64,000 nucleotides of DNA. Origin: Prinia subflava. Its lineage: Eukaryota > Chordata > Aves > Passeriformes > Cisticolidae. Position 1 is the first letter of the stretch. Each line of letters opens with the position of its first letter. Location: assembly GCF_021018805.1 (NCBI RefSeq), contig NC_086248.1, positions 53,325,485 through 53,389,484 of the forward strand, written 5' to 3'. Of this stretch, positions 49,169 through 62,481 are shown in pieces. The translations under genes and the position numbers were made by a program. The notes beneath the pieces are model-generated. The model did not search any database. It saw only the letters and a list, made by a program, of their open reading frames with translations, and was not told the origin of the DNA.

Positions 49169-52100
49169 GGAAGCCTGAAGACTGACAAAACCTGAAAATG
49201 CAAATGTGTGTATTTAGTATATTTTTATGTTCCAGAACTCAACTATTTTTTAGGGAAAATCTGATCTGATACAGTAGAAAGCTTGCATCTGCCACCTTTG
49301 GTGAAACCACATTGTCACATGGCTGTCACATGCACAGACATGTGCAGACACTGTTGGAGTGCTCTGCTCAGATAATGCAGTCAGTACATCCCATGAAGTG
49401 AATTCCTAACATTTATGTTTTTCTAGAAAAGAGTAGGGAAAATTGAATGTAAATGGAAAATATTGGAAGAGTAAATGTACATGCTTCTAAATTTCCAATA
49501 TTATTTTCTTTATTGACATAATTTATTATCAAAGACTGTTGGCTCAAGCTGGTTTGAATTTCTGGGAAGTTTTCTGGCCTCTGACTGACCATTACTGGCA
49601 ATCTCAAGTCTGTACACATACTGACATTCCAAGTGTGAGCACAGGTTTGCTGCAGTTCAAAAGAGCTTCAAGAAACTGGGCAACCAGTCAGGGCCAAGGC
49701 AGTAGCCCAAATGAATGGACATGCAGGGAGAGGAGCATGGAGCACTTAGAAACAGTGAAGGGAGTAATAGGAAATGACACATCCCTGGTAGACAAAAACA
49801 CAGTGGAAAGAAACAAAGTGTAGTATAATGAGAAGATGATTAGGCATGTACAAATGAAAAAGAAAACCAGAATATTGAAGCTTGAAGAGAAGAAATAATA
49901 CACAAATGCAAATACAAGTACTAACCACAGGGATGCCTAGAGCAGAAATTAGGTACTTCTCACAAACATGCTTGTTGTGTTAGAACAAATTGCTGCCTTT
50001 TATATGAGAAGGAGAGAGAGGGCTGCTTCCCCCTCCTACCACAAGGTGCTTATGGCAGGGATTAGACATCAGGAAATCAGCTTCTGGAAGATCTGTCTTT
50101 GAGAGTGCATGAGTAGTGACAGTATTGACCATCTACTACAAGACTGCATGAGAAGCATGATTGCAAAACAGAGATGTGGTGGGCACTTCTCCTGACTCAA
50201 CGGGAGCAGACACCAGCTGCCATTAGCAAAACCTCATGAAAACAAGAGGAGTAACCAGTGAAGGCTGCACAGCATGTTGTGGTGCTGCAGTCTGCCGAGT
50301 CACAAGCTTTGGATGAGCATATGAGCTACAGACAAATATATGTTGACAGCAAAAACCAAAGAAAAAGGATGATGGGTCTTCTTGGGAGGAATAGAAACTG
50401 GGCAAAGAGCTCGCTGGTGTGGCAGGCCACAAGACAAACGCTTATTTCTATTTCAGTCTTAAAGAACAGTCCAGAAAAACAGTCTCCTTGAAACAAACCC
50501 TTGAATGCTGGTCTAAGTCTGATCCTTATGAATCAGTCTGGGATTTCACGTGCACAGATCTAATTTCACACTGTCACCAAAAGGAACAAGACTGGCCCTG
50601 GTGCACATGTCCAAAGCCTCCCTTGCACTGTCACCAGCAGAAGTGGACCTGTGGCAAACTGAGTCAGGGGAGTGTCTCAGGCTGAGCATGAGTCATTATT
50701 TTTCCTTTGGATTGGTTTTCAGCTGCACTTTTCCCCAGATCCTGCCTGCTAAACGGGGACACAAGCATTAGCCCTAGGAATGTGTGGCTGGGAGTAAAGT
50801 CCCCTTTGGCAGGAGCACAAGCTGCAGTCTGAATCAGCAGCACCATCTGACACTGGTGGCATCGTGAGGCCGAGGCACCTTGGGGTGTGTGTGCCTGGGC
50901 TGAGCTGGGCTGTGTATGTGTGACCATGCCCGTGGGTGGGTCCTTTCTCACAGACACAGCAGAGCTGTCCTCACAAGCATGAAAACTGACACACGTGAGA
51001 CTTTTGTCCTGACTTGGCAAAGTTTCCCCATCTTGCTGCCATTTGTGCATTTTTTTTCCTTTCAGTGGTCCGGCCCTGGAGACCACCCTGAGCTTTCACG
51101 GGATATGTTTGGCAGCTACACTGTTTTGCATGCCAGCTGGATTATATTTTATATATCAGCAGCTGTGCCTGGAGCAGTGCCTGATCTTTTGGCTTCCTTT
51201 TGTGGTGATCTCCTCTTTCGTTCAACGCCTGTGTACTCTGATGTCCATCAGCCTGTCGTGTGCCAGGGAAGCAGCAGCACGACAGAAATTCCCCAAGGAT
51301 TTTTATTTTTCCTTTCCACATGAAGTCAGGCACAAGGAGGTCCTTGAGGAATACTTTATGAACAATTCAACACTTGTTGGACAATGCCCTCCATGTCAAG
51401 CAGGGGGCCAACACTGGTACAGAACCACATGTTCTCCTGAGGCCCACAGGAATCTGATATGAGGTAATCCATCATGCTCTACCCATTCCTTCACCCTCTG
51501 CTGCACTTCACCCTGTGCATGGGGAACAATATGCATTCTTTCCTCTAGATATATAATTTGCTTACTTACAGTCTGGAGACACCTGAGACACTTTAACAAC
51601 TAGAAGCTCATAGGGGACCACTGCCACTAAAAGCGTGGGATGAAAGTTTTGCAGGGAAGAGGCAGGAGCACGGCCACACTGCTCCACTGTCTGTTCACAG
51701 GCACCATTGCAGGGAACTGAGGCCAACAAACATGTCACTGAGAAATGCATCTGCCTTTGGCACATTTTACCCAAAGCAGAATGTGTGAAACACTTCGAAC
51801 TGGACATAATTCTGTTTCAATTTGACTGGTGTTTTTACTGCCCATTTTGCTCAAAAGGACAGCCAGGCCTAAAATTTCCAAGTTAATATATCATAGCAAT
51901 AGAATTTCCTGTTGTGTCATACCATGAAGGACAAATGAAAGATCCAGTCTTGCAAAAAACATTGAGTACATTCAGAAGACTCTCAAACAGCCCTCAGTGG
52001 CTATTTATAACAGGTGCACCTTGCTTTGTGGTGCTTTGAGGTCTGGGGTCTGCTTTAGCCGAAGGATGCACAATCTGGAGCAAGCTGTATTTGTCCATAG

Positions 52101-53918
52101 CTAGTAAACAGCAGCATTTATTGTAAGTCTTCATCCACTGCTATGTGTTACCCACTCTAAAACACTACTCACTTTCTCTGCCAGAAAACTACACAATTAG
52201 TACCAGCAATCACCAATAGCACTCCCAATAAGTTACACTTCTAAAACAATTTCCACTGAAATAGAGACTCTTCCAGGGTGAATTGTTCCAATACACCATG
52301 GATGTGCTCAGCTGCAAGCAGAGGAAAAAAAGAAAGACTATATTGGAATTCATAAGGATTGTCATGTTTCCAGTAACAAGCTGCGCTTTTTTCCTGCTTT
52401 TTCAGTTGAATGTTCCCTTTGCCTTTTTTTTTACCTTTTTTACCTTTTCCATCATTTGGCTCCAGTTTAGGGAACTAGTTGGGCACATATTTAACTTCAA
52501 GCAGTTAATCATGTGCTTATGTGCTTTGCCTTATTGGGACTCTGGTTGTTAACTACCTGCTTCCTATCAGGAAGGAGGGATTTCTATAACAGCAACCTCA
52601 CCCTTGGGGATGTGGGACGTTACTCCAAACCTCAGACCAAAGGATTTTGTTCAAGAGCACTACAATTGCTATTTTTCCTGGGAACACATCATGCTGTCAC
52701 AGCATTGGTCTTTGCCTATGTAAACCTCATTCTTGAGATGGTCACTTTCTGTGCCCCTGTAGAAAGCAGACTTTAGATCAGAGGCTTCCTCTGGTCCTGC
52801 ACGATTATCACCTTGCAGCAACAGCTCTGAAGGCAGCAGTCTCAAAGTTGAACCCTCCATGACACTCAGAGGAGGAGTAGGAAGATTGTTTAGCTAGCAC
52901 AGTAGTTTTTCTGTAGTTGTGCATGCAGCCACACTGCATTAGCCTAGAGGTGCTTTCCTGCTTACGTGCCTGCTAGCTTGCACTTCTTTCAGTGGACTAC
53001 AGTTTGAAGTGAATTTGGTCTGGCAGAACACAAGCCCTGCTTTCCACTGCAATCCTCTTTAAGAGAAAGGTTCTCCTGGGACTGCAGACTCCTGGAGGGA
53101 GTAGAAGAAAAACTGCAGAGCTGGGCACAGAGCCACTTTTGCAGGGAGAAAATACTGACATAGTGCCATCTGCCCTGTAAAAGTTTTTGGCAGTGTAAAC
53201 ATACATACCACGTCTTCAACGTGTAGCACACCCCATAGAAAGAAAGCTATCATCCCTTGCTAAATCACACCCCTATTTCCTTGGATTTCACTCTACTTCC
53301 TTAGATTCTTACAGAAACACTTAATATTATATTGTCTGGCTGACTTTACCCCCTGTCACTTTTGACAGGATCAAATTAGGGAGCTAACTGGAATGCGTGT
53401 TCAATGCTTTGTTCATGATTGTGCAATGAGGATGGAAAAGCTGTAATGACTGTTCCATGATGCAGGGCCTATAAATAGAGTGCATGGAAAAGGGTGCTCT
53501 CTAATATATTATGTTCTAATCAATAACAACAAGCTGACTCCAATTATATTTTATTGTCTCTGAGAAAAGTATTTACATGGCATAACAGCTGTGAGTCACA
53601 GCAGTGGTTTAGTTAGGAGTCAGATTCACTTAGAAATATTTGAGGCTGATGGCTATTGTGTTCTGCACTCGGGCACTGCACAATTGACTGCTCCTGCTGC
53701 AGTTAATATTTAATCCCTTCACTGAACTTGCACTACTTACCCGTAGGTGTGCTTCACAAGAGTCTCTAAGGCCATAGGAACAAAAAGGTTCATATCCTAG
53801 CTGGAGGCAAGCCCCAAGTTTATGAATTCTTTGTATGGGGACAGCATAGAGATACCAAGTACATAAGATCCTTCAAGTAAATGAGAAAGAGAATAAAAGT
53901 GAAGAAAGAAAGATGACT

Positions 53919-54005
53919 GGTCAAAGTGACTTGTCCAAAGTTGCACAGTAGATGAATGGCAGAGAGGGGATAACCCAAACTCCCTAAGCCCTGCATTGGT
54001 AGGTC
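53919..54005 (-). mobile_element. MIR-like ancient SINE fossil
   Basis: GTGACTTGTCCAAAGTTGCA followed by CAGTAGATGAATGGCAGAGA resembles the antisense MIR core (GTGACTTGCCCAAGGTCACA, CAGCTAGTAAGTGGCAGAGC). The similarity is visible by eye over about 60 bases. The copy is old and short. Confidence 0.5.
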
Positions 54006-55361
54006 TGAATGTGGACCTTGGGTCCATTTTTTGTTTTCTCCATGGTCTGAGCTGTTTTGGATTACTTTATGGCTGTGGAAGACTAGCAACTGGTACATAA
54101 AGGACTGCTAGAGATACACAGGTCTTGTGGGTCACATGGCAATTAACCAGCAATTCACTCTTGTGGCAGAGATCTTATGTCTATATGAGCTTGAGGAAAA
54201 TCTTCAAAAATCAATCAGCAGATCTCAGATACTCAGAACACGAAGAAATAAAATCCAAATACTGTGTACTTATGAGAACGGGACTAGGGAGAAGCACATA
54301 TTTTGAACTTTAAGCCATTTTTCCTCTTCAGAAATAAAAAACACTCAGAAAAGATGTTTTATATCTGTTTCCTAACAGATATAATAACATAATTAATGTT
54401 TTTTTTAAAAAACCAAAAACCAAAAAACCTTCAATTATATGCTGCAATATGGAAAGTACAATGATAATTATTATAATTTGATGCATCTATTTTTCAAGTG
54501 ACATTTACATCCCTGGTCTCTCCAGAGCACCTAATGCTTTCTGACAGCCTGACAGTGAGGATGACTTCTTGAAAGGTGGAAAGTCAAGAGGCAGAGTACC
54601 TTTGATGTTCCAGGGGAGCATTCACATCAATGTGGAGGTTGCCTACAGCAATAATATGATATTCCTTTTGTCTCAAAAAAGTGAAAATTTTAAGAAACTT
54701 GCTTGTGCTTCCTTGCTTTTTTTTTTTTTTTAGATGACAGAGAAACATGATGAGAGATAGACTGAGGTTCAGTGAGAGTAATAGGTAGCAGTCAAAACCA
54801 AAATATAAGGTAGCTCCAGAGATAAACTCAAGTAATTTATCTCTTGGACACAACTATTCTTTGGTGAGAGGAAACACAATGCTCTCAGTGAGTTACAGAC
54901 ATCAGAAGCCAGGACCTGGAATTACCCATTAGTACATTATTGTCAAGCTGGATCCCAATATAGCTTTGTCTTTGAGAAAGGTGAGGTTGGCCTGCTCTTG
55001 TCTATGCCTCTTGGCTGTTGATATTTTGGACTCTGACAGTGTCCTGGGAAGTTGCTAATGTCTGGAGCCTGATTTCCAGAGAAAATGTGCATTATAGGGA
55101 CGTACGTTTTGATAAAAGTTGCACGTCTTTCCCTTTTGTAATGTCTTTGTATTGCTCAAGTGCCCAAGCAAGCACCAGGTACCAAGTTACAGTTGTACCT
55201 GGATTGTCCAGTGGTTATTCTGACACAAAATGTGAATTCACATTACCAAATCACTGCTTGCTCACTGCTTTGGGGATGTAACATTTTACACATCATCAGA
55301 TGTACTGGACTGTTGTGGTCAGTTGGTCACATCCTTGCCCTCCATTTCTGACAAAGCTATC

Positions 55362-55412
55362 TGGTTCCACAGGCCAAACTGAGGCCCACAGAGACAGAAT
55401 GACCACTGCTGT
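55362..55412 (-). mobile_element. Possible MIR-like fragment
   Basis: CCACAGGCCAAACTGAGGCC followed by CACAGAGACAGAATGAC resembles antisense MIR (ACAGATGAGGAAACTGAGGC, ACAGAGAGGTTAAGTGAC). It is very short. Confidence 0.35.
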
Positions 55413-56353
55413 GTAAATACCATCACCAGGGTAAGTCTGTAAACATGCAATGTTAGGAGGTGGTCAGACCTGATACTTCCAATACCAGACCATAGTTAGT
55501 ACCTCTGCTATGATCTAGGCATGCAGAAATGAGTCACTGCTGACCTTGAACTTGGTAAGCCTATGAGCTCACAGGAAAGATTTATCTCACTTTGCAGTAA
55601 AAAGTTTCTTAGTATTTGAACAGTTACATGAATGTAGGCAAGGTGTAGGATGCCTCTTGGCATGATAAATTGCACTGGAGCATTTGCAGATTCAGTAGTT
55701 ACACTTATTTTGATTATAATAATTCTATGCATACAAAGGATAATCACTGTGTTTGTCTGTGTCTGACACAATGCAGTCCAAATCTCCCCTGATGCCTCCA
55801 AAAAGTACACAAATACATTTGTGTTTCTTACACTAAAATACATGTTTCTTAGTATTTTGATGCTTTTAAACAATTACCCTGCAAATGATTACCCTCCTAC
55901 TTTATTTCATCTATCCACTTTTCAGGGCACCTTTTTTGGAAGTCTGCCTTGGCAGAATAGGAAATACATTCTGGTAGTCTAAGACAAGAGTTCACTTCCT
56001 GAAACAAACTTATCCACTTAAACACTTCTCAAATAAATCCAGGGATCAGGAGCACTAAACAGGATAAAGATCTAAGCAATAGGATTCAGTGTAGTGCATT
56101 TGCATTCTTTAATTATCTTTAATTAATTTAAAGGGAGAGAGGGTTGTATTTTGCTAAACAAGGAAGGTGGCAACCTTAATGAAACTGTTTCATACTAATT
56201 TCCTAACAGTTCAGAGACTGCTCCTGAGCAGATGTGCAAGTCCAGCCAGTGAATTTCTTATGAGCAGGACTTTTTCAAGAGCAGCTTTCAGCCATTTTTT
56301 TCCTGATATTGTTGTGCTCTTTTTTTGACCCTGAGGAACTGCTTCTATTTCCA

Positions 56354-56395
56354 CTAGTCATTGGCAAAACTCCCACAGAGTTCAATGCGAGTTAA
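56354..56395. repeat. Fragment of ancient CATTGACTTCAATG-type repeat
   Basis: AGTCATTGGCAAAACTCCCA followed by CAGAGTTCAATGCGAGTT resembles the common sauropsid repeat motif (GTCATTGGCAAAACTCCCAT, TGACTTCAATGGGAG). It is degraded and the assignment is from memory. Confidence 0.4.
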
Positions 56396-57194
56396 ATTTG
56401 TCTGCAGAAAGAGACATGTCATTTAGTCTGTGGTTTGGTCTCACATTAACATGTGCTGCCCACTGCTATGCAAAACAAAATAACAAGTTTCTAAAAGGAA
56501 AGTTTATTCTTTTGCATGTGTGTTTTCTAACCACATAAGTAACAAATAAACATGGTAATTTCACTGCCTGCAAGTGAATGTCTGGAGCTTCTTGGGAACT
56601 GATATTTCAGAGGGACCACGTGAACCTGCAGGGCTCACTGAGACCCAGGTGCTAGTTCCATGACTAAGCTGTGTTGAAGTGACTCAAAAACAACTGCAAA
56701 GTGACATTCAGTGGCTCACCATTGCTCAGGTCAGTGAGTGCCCCAGTTCCTCTTCGTTGTGTGGATGTGCTCCAGGGTATTTGTAATCCATGTTAGGAAT
56801 TAACTTGATGTTGGCATAGGGCACCACAAAAAAACCCTCTGCCCAGTCTGCAGCAGTGATGAAAAGAGCTGATTTATGTCAGAATAAAAAAAAAGAAGGT
56901 GATGGAGAACAGTATGAAATATGCTCTGTGTCATTTCGTAATTCAGGGAAAGTTTCTTAATGCAAAACACATTTTTAATCAAATATTGAGAGAACAGAAT
57001 GGTATTGGAGACAATTCCAAAGCATAGCTAGAGGCAAAGCAAAATTCCCCTTAATGGATGCTTGAAAAGTTTGGGATATAAAACGCTTGGGGAAAAAAAA
57101 TTGAATAAAAAGAAACAAGACTAAAAGCATATAAAATTATGCAGACAGAAGTTAATCAGGAAGACAAGGAAGGAAGCTTCTTGAAAGGAAGTTT

Positions 57195-57321
57195 TTAACT
57201 TGCCTTTTTTTTTTCCTAAATGAAAAAAAAAACAGGTTAAAAATGTATATTTTCACCATTTGCTTAGCTAAACCATTTTTCCATTAAAACAGACTCCCCT
57301 TAATGGAAAAAGGCAAGTTAA
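57195..57321. mobile_element. 127-bp TTAA-ended element with 15-bp inverted ends
   Basis: TTAACTTGCCTTTTT at 57195-57209 is exactly inverted at 57307-57321. Both ends are TTAA, the target of piggyBac-type transposons, which could make this a tiny nonautonomous element. A second nested inverted repeat (TTTTTCCATTAA at 57276-57287, its complement at 57300-57311) overlaps the right arm. The T/A-rich arms make chance more likely than for mixed sequence, so I call it tentatively. Confidence 0.4.
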
Positions 57322-60300
57322 GTGTATTTACAGCTTAAAGCAGTGTCCAGAGTATTAACAGGACAAATACACAGGTCTCAAATCTCAGTCTTGGTGGGAA
57401 TGCAGCTATAATGGAGGATGTGAGAGGTGTAGGTTCTATTTCCTTCTCTACCATATAATCCCAGTTTGACCAGGGAGGGATGAAAGACACTAGCTGGGCA
57501 GATGCTGTAACTTGGTTTGGAGACCAGAATCCCACACAAATTCTCTGGAATTACATGGTTCAATGCCATTAAAACATCAGTCTCTCTGTGCCTCTGCCCT
57601 CCAGCTACAAAGTGGGAACAATGTCACTGCAGCCCAAATAAAACATATGAAAGAGACAACCCATCAGTGTGTGCAGATACATACTCCTGTGACTGAGAAT
57701 CAGAGAAACATTATCTCCAGAATGAATTAGCTCATGTTCCTACTCCTAGGGGTTATTGTTGTTATTTGGTTGTGTTGTTTTCCTTTGTTTTTTCCCTCTC
57801 CCTCCCACAAAGTGCATGAAGCTGCTGGCTGCTGCCAAGGTCTAGCCAGGCTTGTACTGCAGCTGCAGCCCTACTCCTGGAGGAGTTTGGTCAGATGCCA
57901 GAGTGTCAGGAGGGCAGATGCAGTGCTTGATGACTCTTGCCTGCAGCTCAGCGTTCTTCTCTTCTGCCTCTATTCCTTAAATTCCAGTGATTAAACACAT
58001 GCTTTTTCTCTAACATGGGCCTTCACTGAGAAAGCATCAGACAGGGTAGCAAAAGTGGCCTCAGAGTGAATCTAAGAATGACTATTGTCACCAATGTGTC
58101 ATTGTTTTACTTCCATACACTGCTACAGTGCTGAAACTACAGGTCCCAGTGTGCAATAGCACAGCTTTATCAAAATGGAATATTGGTTGCCTAGCAATTA
58201 AAAATATTGGCAACAAAATATCTATGTTTATGTCTATAGAAGCAAATATTATTTGATTTGGTATTGCTGCCCACTCTTAACTGTGTTTGATATAACCAGT
58301 ACAGCAAAATTCAGAAGTCAGGAAGTTCAGAGCACAAAAACACCTACTAGATTCACAGCAGAGGAGACACAAAAGGGATGCGGCACTTTTTGACTGTATC
58401 CTGCAGTATATACTGATATATAAATCCCACAGCAAATATCAGAAGATGCAGTTCGGCATTACGTCTGACCATGCTCAAATAATCAGGTCAGTCTTATTTG
58501 TTTCTGTTCCAATCTCTCCCAAATACTAGCTTCCTTGTTTTATTCTGATTCACAAAGGCCCCACAACCATCTGTGATTTGGCAGCTTCTACTGAGTCAGA
58601 AAATGTCAGCAGGAAAGGGGAGGGGTGATTAAAGAGAAGAGACAGAAACTTTTCCAGGCCTCTGCTTGCCTGCCTTTTTAGCATTCTCTGTGTGAGCTCT
58701 GCTGGCAACACCTACAATTCCTTTCTTTCATTAGAACATCTGATTGTGCTAACAGGGGCTGCCCAGCACTTGATTAAAGATGTGTTCTTAACCAAGAGCA
58801 GTGCAATTAAATGTGAGAGTTGTACAGATCCAAGACCTTAATCAGGGGCAGGAGAATAAAGTGTTGCAGATTTGGAACCTGATGCATGGAATCTGTTAAA
58901 TCATATTGACAATCACAGTCCAGTCCAGCTTGGAATCCAATATGCCTTACATGGTAAATTCACCAACATTTTAATAACTATCCACTAGATTGATAGTGAG
59001 TTCTTTTCATGACAGTGCAAGTGCAGTTCCTTTCATGCACTGTCACAGCTGACTTTTGGGACACTCTCCTTTTTCCCAGAACTACAACTAACACTCAGGA
59101 AATTTTGCCAATGTGTAATTGGGTGATATTTGTTAATCAAAGAAAAGAATTCTCTTTTCCTCTGTTAAGGTCCTTCTTTCATGGCTCGTCTCTCACAAAT
59201 GTAGTGATTGGAAATGCCAGCTAAAAGTTTGATCTTAAACACACAGGACATGATCCAAGATCGAAAGGACTTCTGATGATCTCAGTGGATTTTGGATTTG
59301 TAACTATTCCTTCTGGGCCGAAAAAAAGTTCCTGTTGTCTCTCTGCTATGTCTGCAGAGTGACTAACATAACCTAAAAAGAACAGTCAGCCAAAGAAAAC
59401 ATTGTTATAACCATTGTTTTGCACAAGAGGAACACAAGCTGAGGCCCACAGAACCATGCAAGTGCCTCAACTCACACCAGCAGAAATGAGCAAGCCCCAG
59501 GTCCTTATTTGAGACTCTCACCCAGTGGTTTGAGCAAGATCAGCTAAGGCAGGTCCTGGCAGATCAAAAAAAAAATACAACAGGTCCTCAGAGTCACAGT
59601 CCCATAATCCATCTTGACACTGTTTTTCTTCTCTGGATTAATCCAGAAAACTTACAGTAACATGCAGTTATAAGACCAGACATATATGTACAAGGAGGTG
59701 CCTCAGGACAGCATATATCCATTTTGAAAAAAGACTCTTAAGATTGTAAGCAAAGATTTTTACAACTATTTGCCCAATTGCTACACAGTTTGAAACATAG
59801 GATAAGCTTGACAGAGTTATCCAATTACTTAGGATAATGACCAAACCTCTAAAAAATTCTTTCCTTGCTAAATTACTCCCTGTGAACTGAGTCTAGGCAG
59901 AACAAAAGGTACCCCCTCAGTCTCCAATGAGATCTACTGTTAATACAATGGAGTCCTGATATTTCGTGTTGGGGAGAGAAGAGAGAGAGGCCTAAGAGTC
60001 TGAGGTCCCACATGGAGAAGCAGGATACAAAGCTCAGGCAGCAGGTCTCATCTTCTCAGCACCTGAGCCAAAGACCGGCTGCTGCCCTTGGGCAGCCTGG
60101 TACAGCTCACTGGATTTCTGACCTCAGCTGGCTGTTCTGCCTTTGACTGTAACAAACCAACTTGTTGCAAACACACCCAGGAACACTTTATATTTCAGGC
60201 CAGGCTGGTGCATTATCAGATTTGACCAATTTTGCTGGGCAGTGGGGACAGAAAGTCTTCTGCATCACAACAAAGGCATGTTAGGGGTGGAGTAATATCT

Positions 60301-62142
60301 TTGGGCTGGAGCAATGTTGTGAGCTCCAGTGAGCCATCACAACAAGCACAATTGTTCTGGCTCAGCAGCAGAGGTCACCTCTCACCAGTTGCCTCCTTTG
60401 CCACTGCAGAAGGCATCCACTTTCCCAGGTGAGCTTTTGGAATAAACCACAGAAGTTACTCCCCCAATTCAATGTAAAATTAGCTGGGTTCTCCCTTCCT
60501 GGGTTGACATCAGTCAGTGTTTGGCCTGTAAGGTAGGTGCAAGTTTCACCCTTTCCCTCCCCAAAGGGAAGTATAAAAGAGCACAGCACATCTTATATTG
60601 CTACAGTTGTGTCTGCTCCAATCTTCTGCTTCAATTCCTTTCTCCCACTTACCCCCAGAAAGCCAAGAGTTCCCTGCCATTCCTTTTTCTGCTTCATTTT
60701 CCTGCACTTCAAAACCAGGATTGTTAATGCTTGCTCCACAGGACTGCAGAAAATCCTAAAACAGTGCAATGCTCTAACATCTCATATCTAGCATGCTCTC
60801 ACATTGTAAGCTACTTGCTAAAAGAAAGGTGGTGTTCCCAACCTCCAAATTTATTACTTAGCTAGATCACAATCTTTTATTCTACTTCCAAACAAAACGT
60901 AGTGGTCAGAAGCACTTCTTGTGTGACAGCATTAAAGAATTTTTCAGATCAAAGTCTGTCTGAAGTGATGGAGATGGTGAATATCCCCTTCTCTAGATCC
61001 AACTTAAAAACAAAAGCAGTGTGTGTGATGAAAACCAAATTGTCTGTGTCTCTGCCAAAGAAACAAGAAAACCAAGAGTGGCATTTCCCTACTCTGGACC
61101 TGTGGCAGCTGGCCTCTCTTGTAATATGGAAAGTCAGTGGTGGGTAATATCACTGTCATGGAAAACAGTTTTAGTCAGCAGTGAGTGGGTGTGCACTCTG
61201 TTTCAGAAAGAGAAGTCAGCTCTTGGGCCCTTTACGGTACTTAGGACAAGTAGCATGGTGAGTTTCAGTCTCAAACAACCCTAAACTTGCTGCGGGTGTC
61301 AAGCAGACCCTTCTTCCTCCTGCCTTTCTTGGTTAGTAGCAGCAGCAAGCAGTCCTGGAGCAAAGATGACAGCTAGTAACACCAGTTCCCACTTATGGCA
61401 CGAGAGCTGATTTCAATTCAGCTCTGACACTTGTTGCTCATTTAGGAAAGTTAGTGCAAACCTGGGAATCCAGCTGTGAACATAGAGAAGTTCATCTAAT
61501 GTTCCTCTGTACAGGGCAAAGAGACCACTCCTTTTTAATACCCACCTATTGCAATAAGTCATCAGAGTTGAAGCCTGTGCAGCAAAGCTGGTGGTATCTG
61601 CATCTTGTTTTAGTAGAGATTTCTCACATGTAGCTTTTTTTCTGTAAGGTTTTTCTTGATTTTGTTCTGGTTTTGGTTTTGGTGATTTTTTGGTGGTTTT
61701 TGTTGTAGTTTCCACTGTGGATTAATGGCTTTTACACAGTTGTTCTTACAGGCTAGTGATCACCGATGTGAAATATTAGCAGGAAATTTTGAGCCCACGT
61801 GAAGTGCTGTGAGATTCACTACAGTCTTTGTACACTGCTAATACTTACAAATGCATGTATAATTTGAAGTTTCTCTCTTCAGTCGTTTCAATGACAGCCA
61901 AATTTTTCACATTTCAATTTCTGTGGGAGGCATCAGGACTGGCAGATTAATCTGATATTTGATTTTAGATTTTAGGGAGGTTCAAACAGCAATCAAACTA
62001 AACCAAAAGTTTGAATTTGAAGACTCAGTTCCTCTCTGATTTTGATAAATTCCTGATACATTTGACCCCTGTGTGCCAAATGAATGAACTGAATCCAATC
62101 TTCCTGAATTGGGGAAATCTTCACTGTTAATCAATGTCCTTT
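57322..62142. other. Intergenic sequence, no gene seen
   Basis: There are no supported exons. One MIR-like fossil is at 59408-59508. A T/G-rich stretch at 61630-61710 is low complexity. Confidence 0.7.
59408..59508 (-). mobile_element. MIR-like ancient SINE fossil
   Basis: CAAGAGGAACACAAGCTGAG, then GCCCACAGAACCATGCAAGT and CTCACACCAGCAGAAATGAG follow the antisense MIR order (ATGAGGAAACTGAGGCACAG, AAGTGACTTGCCCAAGGTCA, CACAGCTAGTAAGTGGCAGAG). The similarity is collinear over about 90 bases with many substitutions. Confidence 0.55.
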
Positions 62143-62481
62143 TGATGCCTTGAGAGGCTACCTAGAACAGAGGCTAGACAGTGTTAAAGAAATAAAATAG
62201 GTATTTATTAAAAGCCCTTCAAAGGATACACCTTGGGCAGTACAAGAGCCCAGCCTAGGCTACACCCAAGATGGACATTGGGTCATGAGTTTTCACCCTT
62301 TTATAAAGTTTTGGTCCATTTGCATATTAGGGTTAATTGTCCAATTACAGCTTCAGGTTATGAAGTCTCATCATCTCCTCAATTTGCTATTTTTGTACTT
62401 TTTGAGCCTGAAGCTGTAATGGTTCTCAGGCTGGAAAATGATTGTTTTGTCTAACTACACTGTGAAAAGAACTTGCAAACA
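62143..62481 (-). mobile_element. Solo LTR, 339 bp
   Basis: Read on the minus strand the element runs from TGTTTGCAAG to GGCATCA (TG/CA ends). It is bordered by the 4-bp duplication CTTT (62139-62142 and 62482-62485). In order it contains a TATAAAA box (about 62299-62305), about 90 bases of transcribed region, and AATAAA (62204-62209), the expected U3-R-U5 layout. A 14-bp inverted repeat (62344-62357 with 62407-62420) lies in the U3 part. No viral genes accompany it. The 4-bp duplication is the same size as that of the LTR at 14826. Confidence 0.78.

Larger units (their letters stand above)
48426..57194. other. Intergenic sequence, no gene seen
   Basis: There are no supported exons. It contains an ATT repeat (49133-49168), two MIR-like fossils (53919-54005 and 55362-55412) and a palindromic-family fossil (56354-56395). 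The open frames present are short and mutually overlapping with no recognisable protein. Confidence 0.7.
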
